Below are positions 34,915 to 43,512 of a stretch of DNA of 64,000 nt, one piece after another. Numbering within the stretch: position 1 is the stretch's first letter; each line of letters opens with the position of its first letter. A program made the translations under genes and the position numbers. Source of the stretch: Blastocatellia bacterium (lineage in GTDB: Bacteria > Acidobacteriota > Blastocatellia > Chloracidobacteriales > JADJPF01); NCBI GenBank assembly GCA_016713405.1, contig JADJPF010000009.1, forward strand, positions 62,001-126,000, written 5' to 3'. The notes under the pieces are model-generated. The model saw only the letters and a program-made list of their open reading frames with translations. It was not told the DNA's origin and ran no database searches.

Positions 34915-35563
34915 GATTAGTAATAGGGTAGAGTAGATTAATTTTAGGTAATATTACTTGACAAACTTCTCGGAAAACAGCTTTTTCTTTATCAATTGTA
35001 TTGATTATAAAAAAACGTTCGGGAAATTCTTTTGCTAAACTTAAATAGCCTTCTCTAACCCTTTGATGAAACTCTTTTTTTTCATTTTCTAAACGGTCTT
35101 TGCTACGTTCTGAGCTAGGAGAAAGCATTCTTTCATTTGCTAAAGGGACAGGTAAATCAAAAAGTATAGTGATATCTGGAATAAGTGAATTTGTGGCAAT
35201 TTTATTTAATTCTTTTATTAATGGCTGTGATAACTTACGCCCAAAACCTTGATAGGCTAGGGTTGCATCTGTATAGCGATCAGAAAGAACTATTTGGTTT
35301 TTATCTAATGCTGGTTTTAATGTTTCACTGACATGTTGAGCGCGGTCGGCGGCGTAAAGCAGTAATTCTGTTGTGGCGGATAATTGATGATTTTTATTAT
35401 CTAATAAAATTTGGCGAATTTGACTACCGATTTTTGTTCCTCCAGGTTCACAAGTTACTAGGTGTGGTATAGAGTTGGCTGCTAGCAGTGCAGCCAACAT
35501 TTTTATTTGTGTGGTTTTGCCACAACCATCAATACCTTCAAAAGTAATAAATAATCCTGGCAT
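34901..35563 (-). CDS. tmk: Thymidylate kinase
   Basis: A 220-residue enzyme that phosphorylates dTMP to dTDP with ATP. It shows the P-loop ITFEGIDGCGKTTQIKML, VTCEPGGTKIGSQIR, the LLYAADRAQHV strand, and LSDRYTDATLAYQGFGR for substrate binding. The LID region ERMLSPSSERSKDRLE is of the bacterial type. The gene follows hfq after 12 bases and overlaps holB, so hfq-tmk-holB are probably one operon. Confidence 0.95.
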   Translation of the reverse strand: MPGLFITFEGIDGCGKTTQIKMLAALLAANSIPHLVTCEPGGTKIGSQIRQILLDNKNHQLSATTELLLYAADRAQHVSETLKPALDKNQIVLSDRYTDATLAYQGFGRKLSQPLIKELNKIATNSLIPDITILFDLPVPLANERMLSPSSERSKDRLENEKKEFHQRVREGYLSLAKEFPERFFIINTIDKEKAVFREVCQVILPKINLLYPITNHVIK

Positions 35564-35575
35564 ACTTAATTTATA

Positions 35576-35881
35576 TTACTTAGCTGCTCCACTAGGAGTA
35601 GCACTATTAGAAGTAGCTGCTTGAGCTTCTTCCTTTGTGCCTTCTTCATCAATAGGAAGCTTTGAAATAACTCCTTTAGGAAGTGCAACTGTTGAAATTG
35701 CATGCTTAAAAATTAGTTGTTCCTGACTACCCCCATCCATAATGACAGAATATTTATCAAAACCTCGGATTCTGCCAGTTAGTTTAATCCCACTAAGTAA
35801 GTAAATAGTTACCTGTAAGCGATCGCGCCTTGCTTGATTAAGAAAAGCATCTTGCAAATTTTGTAAGTTTGTTTTTTCCAT
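35576..35881 (-). CDS. hfq: RNA chaperone Hfq
   Basis: A 101-residue Sm-like protein that forms a hexamer binding small RNAs and mRNA. The Sm1 motif is LQDAFLNQARRDRLQVTIYLLSGIKLTGRIRGFDKYSVIM, and the Sm2 motif is QLIFKHAISTVALP (usual YKHAIST). The C-terminal 30 residues are Ala, Ser and Glu rich and look disordered. AAGGGGA lies before the ATG. Its presence implies small-RNA regulation in this organism. It heads the hfq-tmk-holB run rather than the miaA-hfq arrangement of proteobacteria. Confidence 0.94.
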   Translation of the reverse strand: MEKTNLQNLQDAFLNQARRDRLQVTIYLLSGIKLTGRIRGFDKYSVIMDGGSQEQLIFKHAISTVALPKGVISKLPIDEEGTKEEAQAATSNSATPSGAAK

Positions 35882-36246
35882 TGCTGTTCCCCTTAGGTTA
35901 TTTTAATTTTGTTTGGGAAAATTCTTATATGACTAAAAACTACCAATAAAAAAGTTGGTTAAGCCGTTTTTTAGACATACTGCGAAAACTATCATAATAT
36001 TTGGCAGATAAGCAACTAGTATCAGAATAAGATAGTTAACCCACTCTAGGTTTTATCAGCAAAAAATATTGCTTTAATCCTTAAAAATATAGAAAAACTA
36101 AAAAATTATATTTAAGGAAAAAGCATTTGGACTTTTAAGGAATTGTGATGAACACAAAAACTTTTTTATGCTAAAATAACGAAAATCGCTAACTCGTATT
36201 TATATCTAAAAATTACTTTAACCACATAGATAAAAATGAGGGAAAT
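35882..36246. other. AT-rich divergent intergenic region
   Basis: This region lies between hfq and a divergent secreted-protein gene. I see no open frame, tRNA or strong hairpin in it. It should contain both promoters. The ribosome site GAGGG at 36239-36243 belongs to the gene starting at 36247. Confidence 0.45.
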
Positions 36247-37134
36247 ATGAGACGCTTTCTTATAGCTCTTTCTTTAGTTATACTACTACCTTTAATTGCT
36301 AATGCTTATACTTTAGTCTTAAAAGATGGTCGTCGTATTGAAGTTAAAGAAAAATACCGTATTGTTAATGATGTAGTTATCTTTGTTCTACCAGAAGGAA
36401 ATCGCTTCTCTATTTCTTTAGATAAAATCAATATTTCTGCAACAGAACTAGCAAATGGGGTTGAATCAGGATCATTTATAAAAAGTTCTACTGAGCCTGA
36501 AAAAATAACAGACAAAGAAGCTACTAATAAAACTACTATAGTAGATGAAGATCCAATCCTAGCTTCTCGTCCAACTGCACGTAAAATTACTAATAGCGAT
36601 TTTGAAAAATACCGTGTGCGCCGTGAAGAAATGGTAAAGGATGCTGCTAATCGAGCTAGTACAAAACCAGAAGCAACTGCACCTGTACCTGATCCAGCAG
36701 CCGAAAGAGATGCTGCCTTTCTAGCAGAACGTCGGGAAAAAGAGAAAAATAGAGAAACTTATTGGCGTGGTCGCTCAAAAACCTTATTAACTGAACTAAG
36801 AGTGCAAGAAGAACAAATTGCAGCTTTAGAAGGGGAAGTGGAAAATAGTCGGCGAATTCAAACACCACCAAATGTTTCTGTCTACAATGCACCTGCTCCT
36901 TATATTTATCCTGGCCCAGGTGTTAGAATTGGCGGAATTCCAATAGGAATTGGGGGGAATGTCAATTCTGGTAGCAGTGTAGTTGTTATTAATCAAGGTC
37001 AAAATAATAATGGTCGATCTGTACAAGATCGCTTGATGGAACTTAGACTAAGACGACAAGAAACCATAATTCGCTATCAAGAAATGTGTGAAGAAGCTCG
37101 GCGTGATGGTGCTTTGCCAGGGTGGTTACGCTAA
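36247..37134 (+). CDS. Secreted hypothetical protein with coiled coil
   Basis: A 295-residue protein with a signal peptide (hydrophobic residues 5-20, ending IANAY). A small N-terminal beta domain follows, with LVLKDGRRIEVKEKYRIVNDVVIFVLPEGNRFSISLDKI. A polar Glu/Arg/Lys-rich stretch comes next, with a helix at about residues 150-200 (AERREKEKNRETYWRGRSKTLLTELRVQEEQIAALEGEV). Then a Gly/Pro/Tyr-rich segment (YIYPGPGVRIGGIPIGIGG) leads into a basic C-terminal helix. The N-terminal part resembles small sheet domains of unnamed acidobacterial periplasmic proteins. No function can be assigned. Confidence 0.6.
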   Translation: MRRFLIALSLVILLPLIANAYTLVLKDGRRIEVKEKYRIVNDVVIFVLPEGNRFSISLDKINISATELANGVESGSFIKSSTEPEKITDKEATNKTTIVDEDPILASRPTARKITNSDFEKYRVRREEMVKDAANRASTKPEATAPVPDPAAERDAAFLAERREKEKNRETYWRGRSKTLLTELRVQEEQIAALEGEVENSRRIQTPPNVSVYNAPAPYIYPGPGVRIGGIPIGIGGNVNSGSSVVVINQGQNNNGRSVQDRLMELRLRRQETIIRYQEMCEEARRDGALPGWLR

Positions 37135-37270
37135 TTGTCTTAAGTTTCAATATTTAGAATTATTAGCATTTTATTTTTCTTATAAAACTAAAGTAAATCT
37201 ACTAGCATATAAAACTTGTCCCATAAAATTCTTTAACTCTTAATTATAAAAATACTATTGGAGAAACAAC

Positions 37271-37789
37271 ATGCGTATATTTGTAGCTTGTATATTGCTT
37301 TTTTGTATTAGTGTATTTGCTAACGCTCAACAACCTAAACAATTAACTAATGATGATTTTGTAACTGTAACTGCTAAAACTACTGATACTAATAGCACAG
37401 AAGAAGCAAAATTCTCTTTAATTACACTAGAGCGAAGCGGTTGTTTGGGCCCCTGTCCAGTCTATAAACTAACTGTTTATGGCAATGGAAAAGTGCTTTA
37501 TAAGGGTGAAAAGAATGTCAAAATAGTTGGCGAACGAACTGCAAATTTAGAAAAAGAACAACTTGCACAGTTAGTAAAAGAGTTTGAAAAAGTAGGCTAT
37601 TTTAACCTTAATGACAGCTATGAGGGTGGGCCAACAGATGGATCTTCAGCTACAACTTCAATTGCTATTGGAAATAGAAAGAAAACCATTAAACATTATC
37701 ATCCATCTCCAGATTCTCCAAATGTCTTAAAAGAGTTGGAAAATAAAATTGATGCTATTGTTAATTCTAGTCGTTGGATACAAGAATAA
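37271..37789 (+). CDS. Secreted DUF6438 protein
   Basis: A 172-residue protein with a signal peptide (hydrophobic residues 3-19, ending ANAQ). The DUF6438 core is TLERSGCLGPCPVYKLTVYGNGKVLYKGE, with its two conserved Cys, then VGYFNLNDSYEGGPTDGSSATTSI and a C-terminal KKTIKHYHPSPDSP. The family is periplasmic and uncharacterised; the two close Cys may form a disulphide. GGAG precedes the ATG. It ends six bases before the DUF3565 gene, so the two are likely co-transcribed. Confidence 0.8.
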   Translation: MRIFVACILLFCISVFANAQQPKQLTNDDFVTVTAKTTDTNSTEEAKFSLITLERSGCLGPCPVYKLTVYGNGKVLYKGEKNVKIVGERTANLEKEQLAQLVKEFEKVGYFNLNDSYEGGPTDGSSATTSIAIGNRKKTIKHYHPSPDSPNVLKELENKIDAIVNSSRWIQE

Positions 37790-37795
37790 TTTTTT

Positions 37796-38041
37796 ATGAC
37801 AGATCCTATTAGGACAAAAGGTGTTAAACATCAAAGAAAAATAGTAGGTTTTCATACTGACGAAGAAAATCACTGGGTAGCTGAACTAGATTGTGGACAT
37901 AACCAACATGTTAGGCATAATCCACCATTAAGTTATCGTCCTTGGGTATTAACAGAGCTAGGAAGAAAGGAGAAATTAGGAGAAATATTAAACTGCCTAA
38001 AATGCCAAGATTCTTCAAATGATTTTTCTAGTCAAAATTGA
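37796..38041 (+). CDS. DUF3565 family protein
   Basis: An 81-residue soluble protein matching the short DUF3565 family: QRKIVGFHTDEENHWVAELDCGHNQHVRHNPPLSYRPWVLTELGR, ending in CLKCQ. Two Cys-x-His/Cys-xx-Cys pairs suggest a bound metal ion. Function is unknown. It follows the DUF6438 gene closely. Confidence 0.85.
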   Translation: MTDPIRTKGVKHQRKIVGFHTDEENHWVAELDCGHNQHVRHNPPLSYRPWVLTELGRKEKLGEILNCLKCQDSSNDFSSQN

Positions 38042-38084
38042 TAGATATAAAAATAAATTTTAACATTTGCAACATCAATAATTT

Positions 38085-38647
38085 ATGAGTCCAATAACTC
38101 ATTTTTTAATAGGTTGGTTAGTTGCTACTCCAAAAAAACTTACCTACCGAGAACGCAATATAGTTGCTTTTGCTGGAGTAATTCCAGATTTAGACGGCCT
38201 TGGAATAATTGCTGAAGTTTTAACTCAAAATAGTTCTTACCCTTTGCTTTGGTGGTCAGACTACCATCATATTTTAGGGCATAATATCGGCTTTGCCGCG
38301 CTAGTAGCTCTACTAGCTTTAATTTTTTCTAAACAACGCTTTTTAGTGGCTTTTCTTACCTTTATTAGCTTTCATTTACATTTATTAGGCGATTTAATTG
38401 GCTCACGTGGGCCAGATGGTTATCAATGGCCGATTCCTTATTTATTACCATTTTCTAACACTTGGCAACTTACCTGGTCAGGACAATGGGAACTTAATGC
38501 CTGGCCCAATTTTTTAGTTACAATAATTGCTTTACTTTAACTTTTTGGCTAGCGCGTGAGCGAGGTTATTCTCCAGTAGGAATATTTTCTTACTCAGCAG
38601 ACAAAAAATTTATTGATACTTTAAGAAATCGTTTTCCATTAAATTAA
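38085..38647 (+). pseudogene. YdjM-type membrane metal-dependent hydrolase, frameshifted near its end
   Basis: The frame from 38085 reads MSPITHFLIGWLVATP, FAGVIPDLDGLGI and ILGHNIGFAAL, then HLHLLGDLIGSRGPDGYQWPIPYLLPF. These are the His/Asp metal-site motifs of the YdjM/LexA-binding-type membrane hydrolases. It stops at 38540. With one base added near 38537, the next frame continues as a LTFWLARERGYSPVGIF tail that remains open to 38647. Only the last helix and about 35 residues are cut off, so the protein may still fold. The break adjoins TTTACTTTAAC, a plausible place for a sequencing slip. Confidence 0.75.
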
Positions 38648-38679
38648 AAATCAACGACCTAGGAGAAAAATAAATATTA

Positions 38680-40622
38680 ATGATAGAAAAACAAATAGCT
38701 CAATATGGTTCTTGGCCTTCGCCTATTAGTTCAGATCTTGTTGTTAAAGGTACTGTTAGACTAAAAACACCTGTTTATGATTCTGGAAAAATTTATTGGA
38801 CAGAAATGCGCCCTAGTGAAGCAGGTCGTAGCGTTATTGTTCAACATTTAGCCGACAATACAACTCAAGATGTTATTCTAGCCCCATTTAATGCTAGAAC
38901 TAGAGTTCATGAATATGGAGGAGGTGAAAGCTTAATTGTTAATGAAAAAGTATATTTTATTAATTTTTCTGATCAAAAACTCTATTTAGTTGATATAAAT
39001 AAAGATAAAACTCCTCAAAGTATATCTACAAAAGATAATTGCTATTATTCAGACTTTGCGCTTGATAAAACGCGAAATAGATTAATCTGTATTCAAGAAG
39101 ATCATACAAGTAGCGATCAAGAAGCCATTAACAGCTTAGTTGCTATTAATTTAACAGGTGACAGCCTGGTTGAAACTATTGCAAGTGGTAATGATTTTTA
39201 TAGCTCACCCCGTCTTAGCCCTGATGGTACAAAACTAGCATGGCTTACCTGGCAACATCCCAACATGCCTTGGGATGGGACAGAACTTTGGATAGGCGAA
39301 ATTGACGAACAAGGCAAAATTACCAATCTAGCAAAAGTTGCTGGCGGGAAAACCGAATCTATTTTTCAACCTGAATGGTCAGCTAGTAATACACTGTGTT
39401 TTGTGTCTGATAGAAGTAATTGGTGGAATCTTTATTGCTGGAAAAACGGTCAAATAGAAGCCTTATGTGAAAAACAAACTGAATTTGGACTTCCTCAATG
39501 GGTTTTTGGAATGAGAACTTATGGTTTTGCGGCAAATAATACGATTATTTGTAGCTATACTGAAAAAGGGATCTGGTATTTAGCTAGCCTCAACATAGAA
39601 ACAAAAGAATTGAAAAATTTTAATATTCCTTACACAGAAATTTCTGATCTACATGTTGCTGATGGAAAAGCTTTTTTTGTTGGCGGCTCTCCAACTAAAT
39701 TAAGAGAAATTGTAATGTTGGATTTATTTAGTAATGAAATAAAGATTTTACGTAAAACCAGCGATCTTGTCTTTAGAAGATGAATATTTATCAATTCCAA
39801 AAGCAATTGAATTTCCAACAGAGCAAGGTTTAACAGCGCATGCTTTTATTACCCCAAAAAACGCTAAGTATCAAGCCTTAGCAGAAGAAAAACCACCATT
39901 GCTAGTAAAAAGTCATAGGCCCAACCGCAGCAACTTCATCTGTTTTAAGCTTGACAATTCAATACTGGACTAGTCGAGGTTTTGCAGTTTTAGATGTTAA
40001 TTATGGTGGAAGTACAGGCTATGGCCGAGATTATCGCAGTCGGCTTAATAGGAGTTGGGGAATTGTTGATGTTGATGATTGCGTTAATGCTGCTAAATAT
40101 TTAGTAGAACAAGGGCTGGCTGATGCTAAAAAACTGGCTATTGATGGTGGTAGTGCAGGTGGTTACACTACTTTAAGCTTAGTAACTTTTCAAGATGTCT
40201 TTTCTGCTGGTGCTAGTTATTATGGAGTTAGCGATCTAAAAGCCTTAGCAGAAGATACTCATAAATTTGAATCTCGCTATTTGGACAATTTAGTTGGAGC
40301 TTATCCACAAGAAAAAGAGCTATATCATCAGCGATCACCAATTAATTTTGTTGAACAACTTTCTTGTCCAGTGATTTTGCTTCAAGGTTTAGAAGATAAA
40401 GTAGTACCTCCTAATCAAGCAGAAAAAATGTTAGAGGCTTTAAGAGAAAAGAAAATTCCAGTTGCTTATGTAGCTTTTGAAGGTGAACAACATGGTTTTC
40501 GTCAAGCAGCAAACATCAAACGAGCCTTAGAAGCAGAATATTATTTTTATGCCCAAGTTTTTAAATTTGCTGTTGTTGATGATATCGCTCCAGTAACAAT
40601 AGAAAATGTAGAAAAACTTTAG
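38680..40622 (+). pseudogene. S9-family prolyl oligopeptidase, two frameshifts
   Basis: Three overlapping frames together make one dipeptidyl/acylaminoacyl peptidase of about 645 residues. The first (38680-39783) is the seven-bladed propeller, with LSPDGTKLAWLTWQHPNMPWDGTELW. The second (to 39973) enters the hydrolase domain with FPTEQGLTAHAFITPKN. The third (to 40622) holds AVLDVNYGGSTGYGRDYR, the nucleophile in IDGGSAGGYTTL, the acid in LEDKVVPPNQA and the His in GEQHGFR. One base is gained near 39768-39772. About two bases (GG of SHGGP) are missing near 39916. The complete catalytic triad and lack of other damage favour sequencing indels over decay. Confidence 0.85.
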
Positions 40623-40660
40623 GTTAATGTATTTCTTTTGAAAGAAAATTGGAGGTTAAT

Positions 40661-40903
40661 ATGAGTGTAGTAATAGATGATGAAATATTACAAACAACTA
40701 GAATGACTAAAAAAGAGTTGTTGCAAGAAATAGCTATAATGTTGTTTGAGAAAGAGAAATTGACTTTGGGACAAGCTAGCAAATTGGCAGGAATTAACCA
40801 ATTTAATTTTCAGCATTTGTTAGCTAGCCGTAACATCTCTATACATTATGGAGTAGAAGATTTTGAACAAGATTTAGCAACATTAGAAGGATTAAGAAAA
40901 TAA
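40661..40903 (+). CDS. UPF0175-family antitoxin-like protein
   Basis: An 80-residue protein matching the UPF0175 family: DDEILQTTRMTKKELLQEIAIMLFEKEKLTLGQASKLAGINQFNFQHLLASRNISIHYG. It contains a predicted helix-turn-helix (LTLGQASKLAGINQFNFQHLL). The ATG at 40661 is chosen because GGAGG lies directly upstream. Its stop overlaps the start of a DUF3368 PIN-domain gene (TAATG), the standard layout of this putative toxin-antitoxin pair. It would act as antitoxin and autorepressor. Confidence 0.85.
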   Translation: MSVVIDDEILQTTRMTKKELLQEIAIMLFEKEKLTLGQASKLAGINQFNFQHLLASRNISIHYGVEDFEQDLATLEGLRK

Positions 40904-41387
40904 TGTTGGTAGTTAGCAACAGTTCACCAATAATGAATTTAGCTGCTATAGGACAGTTAAGATTACTTGAACAACTTTATTCAAAATAATAATCGCTCAA
41001 GCTGTTTATAAAGAGGTAGCATTAGAAGGGGCAGGATTGCCTGGAGCAGATGAAGTAGATAAATTTACATGGATAGAAACGCAGGTGGTTAAGGACACAG
41101 CTAAAGTATTATTGCTAAAATCAGAACTAGATTTAGGAGAATCTGAAACAATAGCTTTGTCTATAGAATTAAAATCAGATTTACTGTTGATGGATGAAAG
41201 ATTAGGAAGGGCAAAAGCCTTTAGTTTGGGTTTAAATTGTGTTGGAATTTTGGGAATATTGATAGAAGCTAAAAAGCAAAACTTTGTTACAGAAGTTAAG
41301 CCATTAATGGATGATTTAATAAACAAAGCAGGTTTTTGGATAGATAAAAAACTCTATACAAGAGTTTTACAAGCAGCTAAAGAGTAA
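40903..41387 (+). pseudogene. DUF3368 PIN-domain toxin, frameshifted at an A run
   Basis: The first frame gives VVSNSSPIMNLAAIGQLRLLEQLYSK and then two stops at 40987-40992. Adding one A to the AAAA run there restores YSKIIIAQAVYKEVALEGAG and an open frame to 41387. The whole then matches the DUF3368 PIN family of about 160 residues, with the acidic residues in LDLGESETIALSIEL and LLLMDERLGRAKA. PIN toxins are metal-dependent RNases. The family often has Asp in the first motif (here VVSNSSP, as usual for DUF3368). The frameshift is probably a homopolymer error, or the toxin is dead. Confidence 0.8.
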
Positions 41388-41424
41388 GTTTGATCTTTGT
41401 ATTAACTTATTGATTTATAATAGT

Positions 41425-41462
41425 ATTAGTGCTAATTGTGGTTAGCCACAGATAGCACTAAT
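41425..41462. terminator. Composite hairpin after the toxin gene
   Basis: ATTAGTGCTA at 41425-41434 pairs with TAGCACTAAT at 41453-41462. Inside, TGTGG and CCACA form a second stem around TTAG. No T run follows, so it may be a processing or attenuation structure rather than a simple terminator. Confidence 0.6.
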
Positions 41463-41554
41463 AGGAACTCCGCAAGCTTGGACAGAATATTTCCACTTAG
41501 TCCATTGTAGCAGCGCACGTATTAGAAAAACTTACCTTAATAGATACTTGCTTT

Positions 41555-43501
41555 ATGAAAAACATAGCTAAGTATCTACAAAAAATTTTCACAACAACAA
41601 ATAAAAGAATACTGATTTTGTCAGTGTTTTTTTTAGTTTTAGCAATTGCTTTAACAGCAGAGTTTTTTCAAATAAAAAGACAAACTCAACAAGCATTAGT
41701 TAAAGCTAAAAATACTTTGTTTGAGCAAAATATTGTCAAACATCGTCAAGAATTTTGTAAACCTATTAGTCAAAATGTTAGCTTACTACAAAATACTAAT
41801 AAAACTCACACCATTGCTTATTACCGAGATAATTATTTTGTTGCTACTAGTGCGGGTTTAATAAAATATTCTGCTAATGGTCAAAAGCTTCGTTCTTACA
41901 ATAACTTAACAGAATTATCTGAAGCTGTTTCACTTGCTACTTGGGCAGATAAACTTTATATAGGCACTCGTTCACAAGGTTTATTAGCTTTTGATGGACA
42001 AGAATTTAAGAAATATTCGTGGCCTGAGCTAAAAACAAGTGCTATTTCAGCTTTACTTAATGACAACGGACGTTTGTTGATAGGCACTTTTAATGCTGGG
42101 CTTTTAGAGTTTGATGGCGACAAGTTTTCAACGATAAAAATTGGTAAACAAACAGTAAAATCCATTACCTCCTTAACAAAAGAGCAGCAACAGCTTTATA
42201 TTGGTACTTTTAACAGTGGTTTATGGATAGAAAATGCTACTAAATCACAACATTTTACTACTGCTGAAGGGCTAGCTTCTAATCGTGTTGTTGGAGTTGT
42301 TCAAGTTGATGATAAGTTAATAGTTGCTACTGATTTTGGTTTATCTATAGCTAATTTAGCTGATTTATCAAATAACGGACAAGTTTTTCAAACTGCTATT
42401 ACTTTGCCCACTTTATCAGGAATTACTAGCAATGATCAGCAATTGACGCTAGTTCAAGATAATGGTCAGCTTTGGCAAGTATCATTAGAAAATCTAGTCA
42501 CCAAAAACTTAAAACCAGTAAATAAAATAGATACAGCTAATGCTCATATTGTAAAACTTGGTGATCAAACTTGGTTAGCTAGCGACAACGGACTTTGGCA
42601 GTTAAATAAAAATAAGCTTGTTGCTTTTGGTCAAGCTAATGTTAATAGTCTTGCTAGCAATTTAGTTTCTGCTTTAGCCGTTGACCATGTAGGACGCTTA
42701 TGGATTGGTTATTTTTGTAATGGCATAGATGTTTTCTCTTCATCAGGCAGTAAAATTACTCATTTAGAAAATGAAAACTTAAGAGAAATAAATCATATTG
42801 CTGTTAGAGAAAAAAAAGTTGTTGTAGCAACTTCACAAGGATTATTTAGTTTTGATCAAAATTTTCGTAGCAGTCGCCTAAGCAAACAAAATGGACTTGT
42901 AAACCACAATGTTACTTGTAGTTATCAAACTTCTGATTCTGAAAATCTGCTGCTAGCCACTGCTAAAGGTTTAGCAATTGGTAAATCAGATAAATTTTCT
43001 TTGCTTACAACTGTTCAAGGTCTTCCAAGTAATAGCACTTATAGCATTTCAACTTTAGACAAAAATATTTATGTAGCTACTTTAACTGGGCTAGCAAAAA
43101 TTTCTAATGACAAAGTAATTCGCACTTACAAAGACGCTAATTCCAACTTAAAGAGTAATTGGATTACAAGCCTACAAATAGCAAACAAACAACTTTTTAT
43201 TGGTACTTATGGCGGCGGAGTTTATCAGCTAATGCCTAATGGGGAACTCCGTAGCTTTGTTCCTGAAATTGGACGTTTAGCCGTCAATCTTAATGCGATG
43301 TTTAGCGACAATGAACGCCTTTATGTAGGCACTCTTAACGGCTTATGGATTTATCAGCTAAACAATCAACGTTGGCATCAAGTAAAAATACATTTAAATA
43401 ATGTCTTAAGCATTACAGGAAGTAATGACAATATTTATGTTGGAACTACTAACGGTATTGCAAAAATAACAAAAAATTTCTTTCAACAAATAGAAAACTA
43501 G
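41555..43501 (+). CDS. Membrane-anchored beta-propeller protein
   Basis: A 648-residue protein with an N-terminal membrane helix (about residues 19-40). The exterior part consists almost wholly of about a dozen repeats of the two-component-regulator-propeller type: LYIGTRSQGLLAFDGQEFKKY, LLIGTFNAGLLEFDG, LYIGTFNSGLWI, LWIGYFCNGIDVF, LFIGTYGGGVYQL, LYVGTLNGLWIY. Unlike hybrid sensor kinases with such propellers, no signalling domain follows. It is the first gene of a closely spaced run of five and ends 11 bases before the VIT-vWA gene. A role as sensing or scaffolding propeller of an envelope complex is inference. Confidence 0.8.
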   Translation: MKNIAKYLQKIFTTTNKRILILSVFFLVLAIALTAEFFQIKRQTQQALVKAKNTLFEQNIVKHRQEFCKPISQNVSLLQNTNKTHTIAYYRDNYFVATSAGLIKYSANGQKLRSYNNLTELSEAVSLATWADKLYIGTRSQGLLAFDGQEFKKYSWPELKTSAISALLNDNGRLLIGTFNAGLLEFDGDKFSTIKIGKQTVKSITSLTKEQQQLYIGTFNSGLWIENATKSQHFTTAEGLASNRVVGVVQVDDKLIVATDFGLSIANLADLSNNGQVFQTAITLPTLSGITSNDQQLTLVQDNGQLWQVSLENLVTKNLKPVNKIDTANAHIVKLGDQTWLASDNGLWQLNKNKLVAFGQANVNSLASNLVSALAVDHVGRLWIGYFCNGIDVFSSSGSKITHLENENLREINHIAVREKKVVVATSQGLFSFDQNFRSSRLSKQNGLVNHNVTCSYQTSDSENLLLATAKGLAIGKSDKFSLLTTVQGLPSNSTYSISTLDKNIYVATLTGLAKISNDKVIRTYKDANSNLKSNWITSLQIANKQLFIGTYGGGVYQLMPNGELRSFVPEIGRLAVNLNAMFSDNERLYVGTLNGLWIYQLNNQRWHQVKIHLNNVLSITGSNDNIYVGTTNGIAKITKNFFQQIEN

Positions 43502-43512
43502 AGGACAAGTTT

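Noticed and set aside
41425..41462. A tRNA or small RNA gene in the composite hairpin
   Set aside because: It has neither a cloverleaf nor a T-loop GGTTCGA motif, and no promoter is visible.
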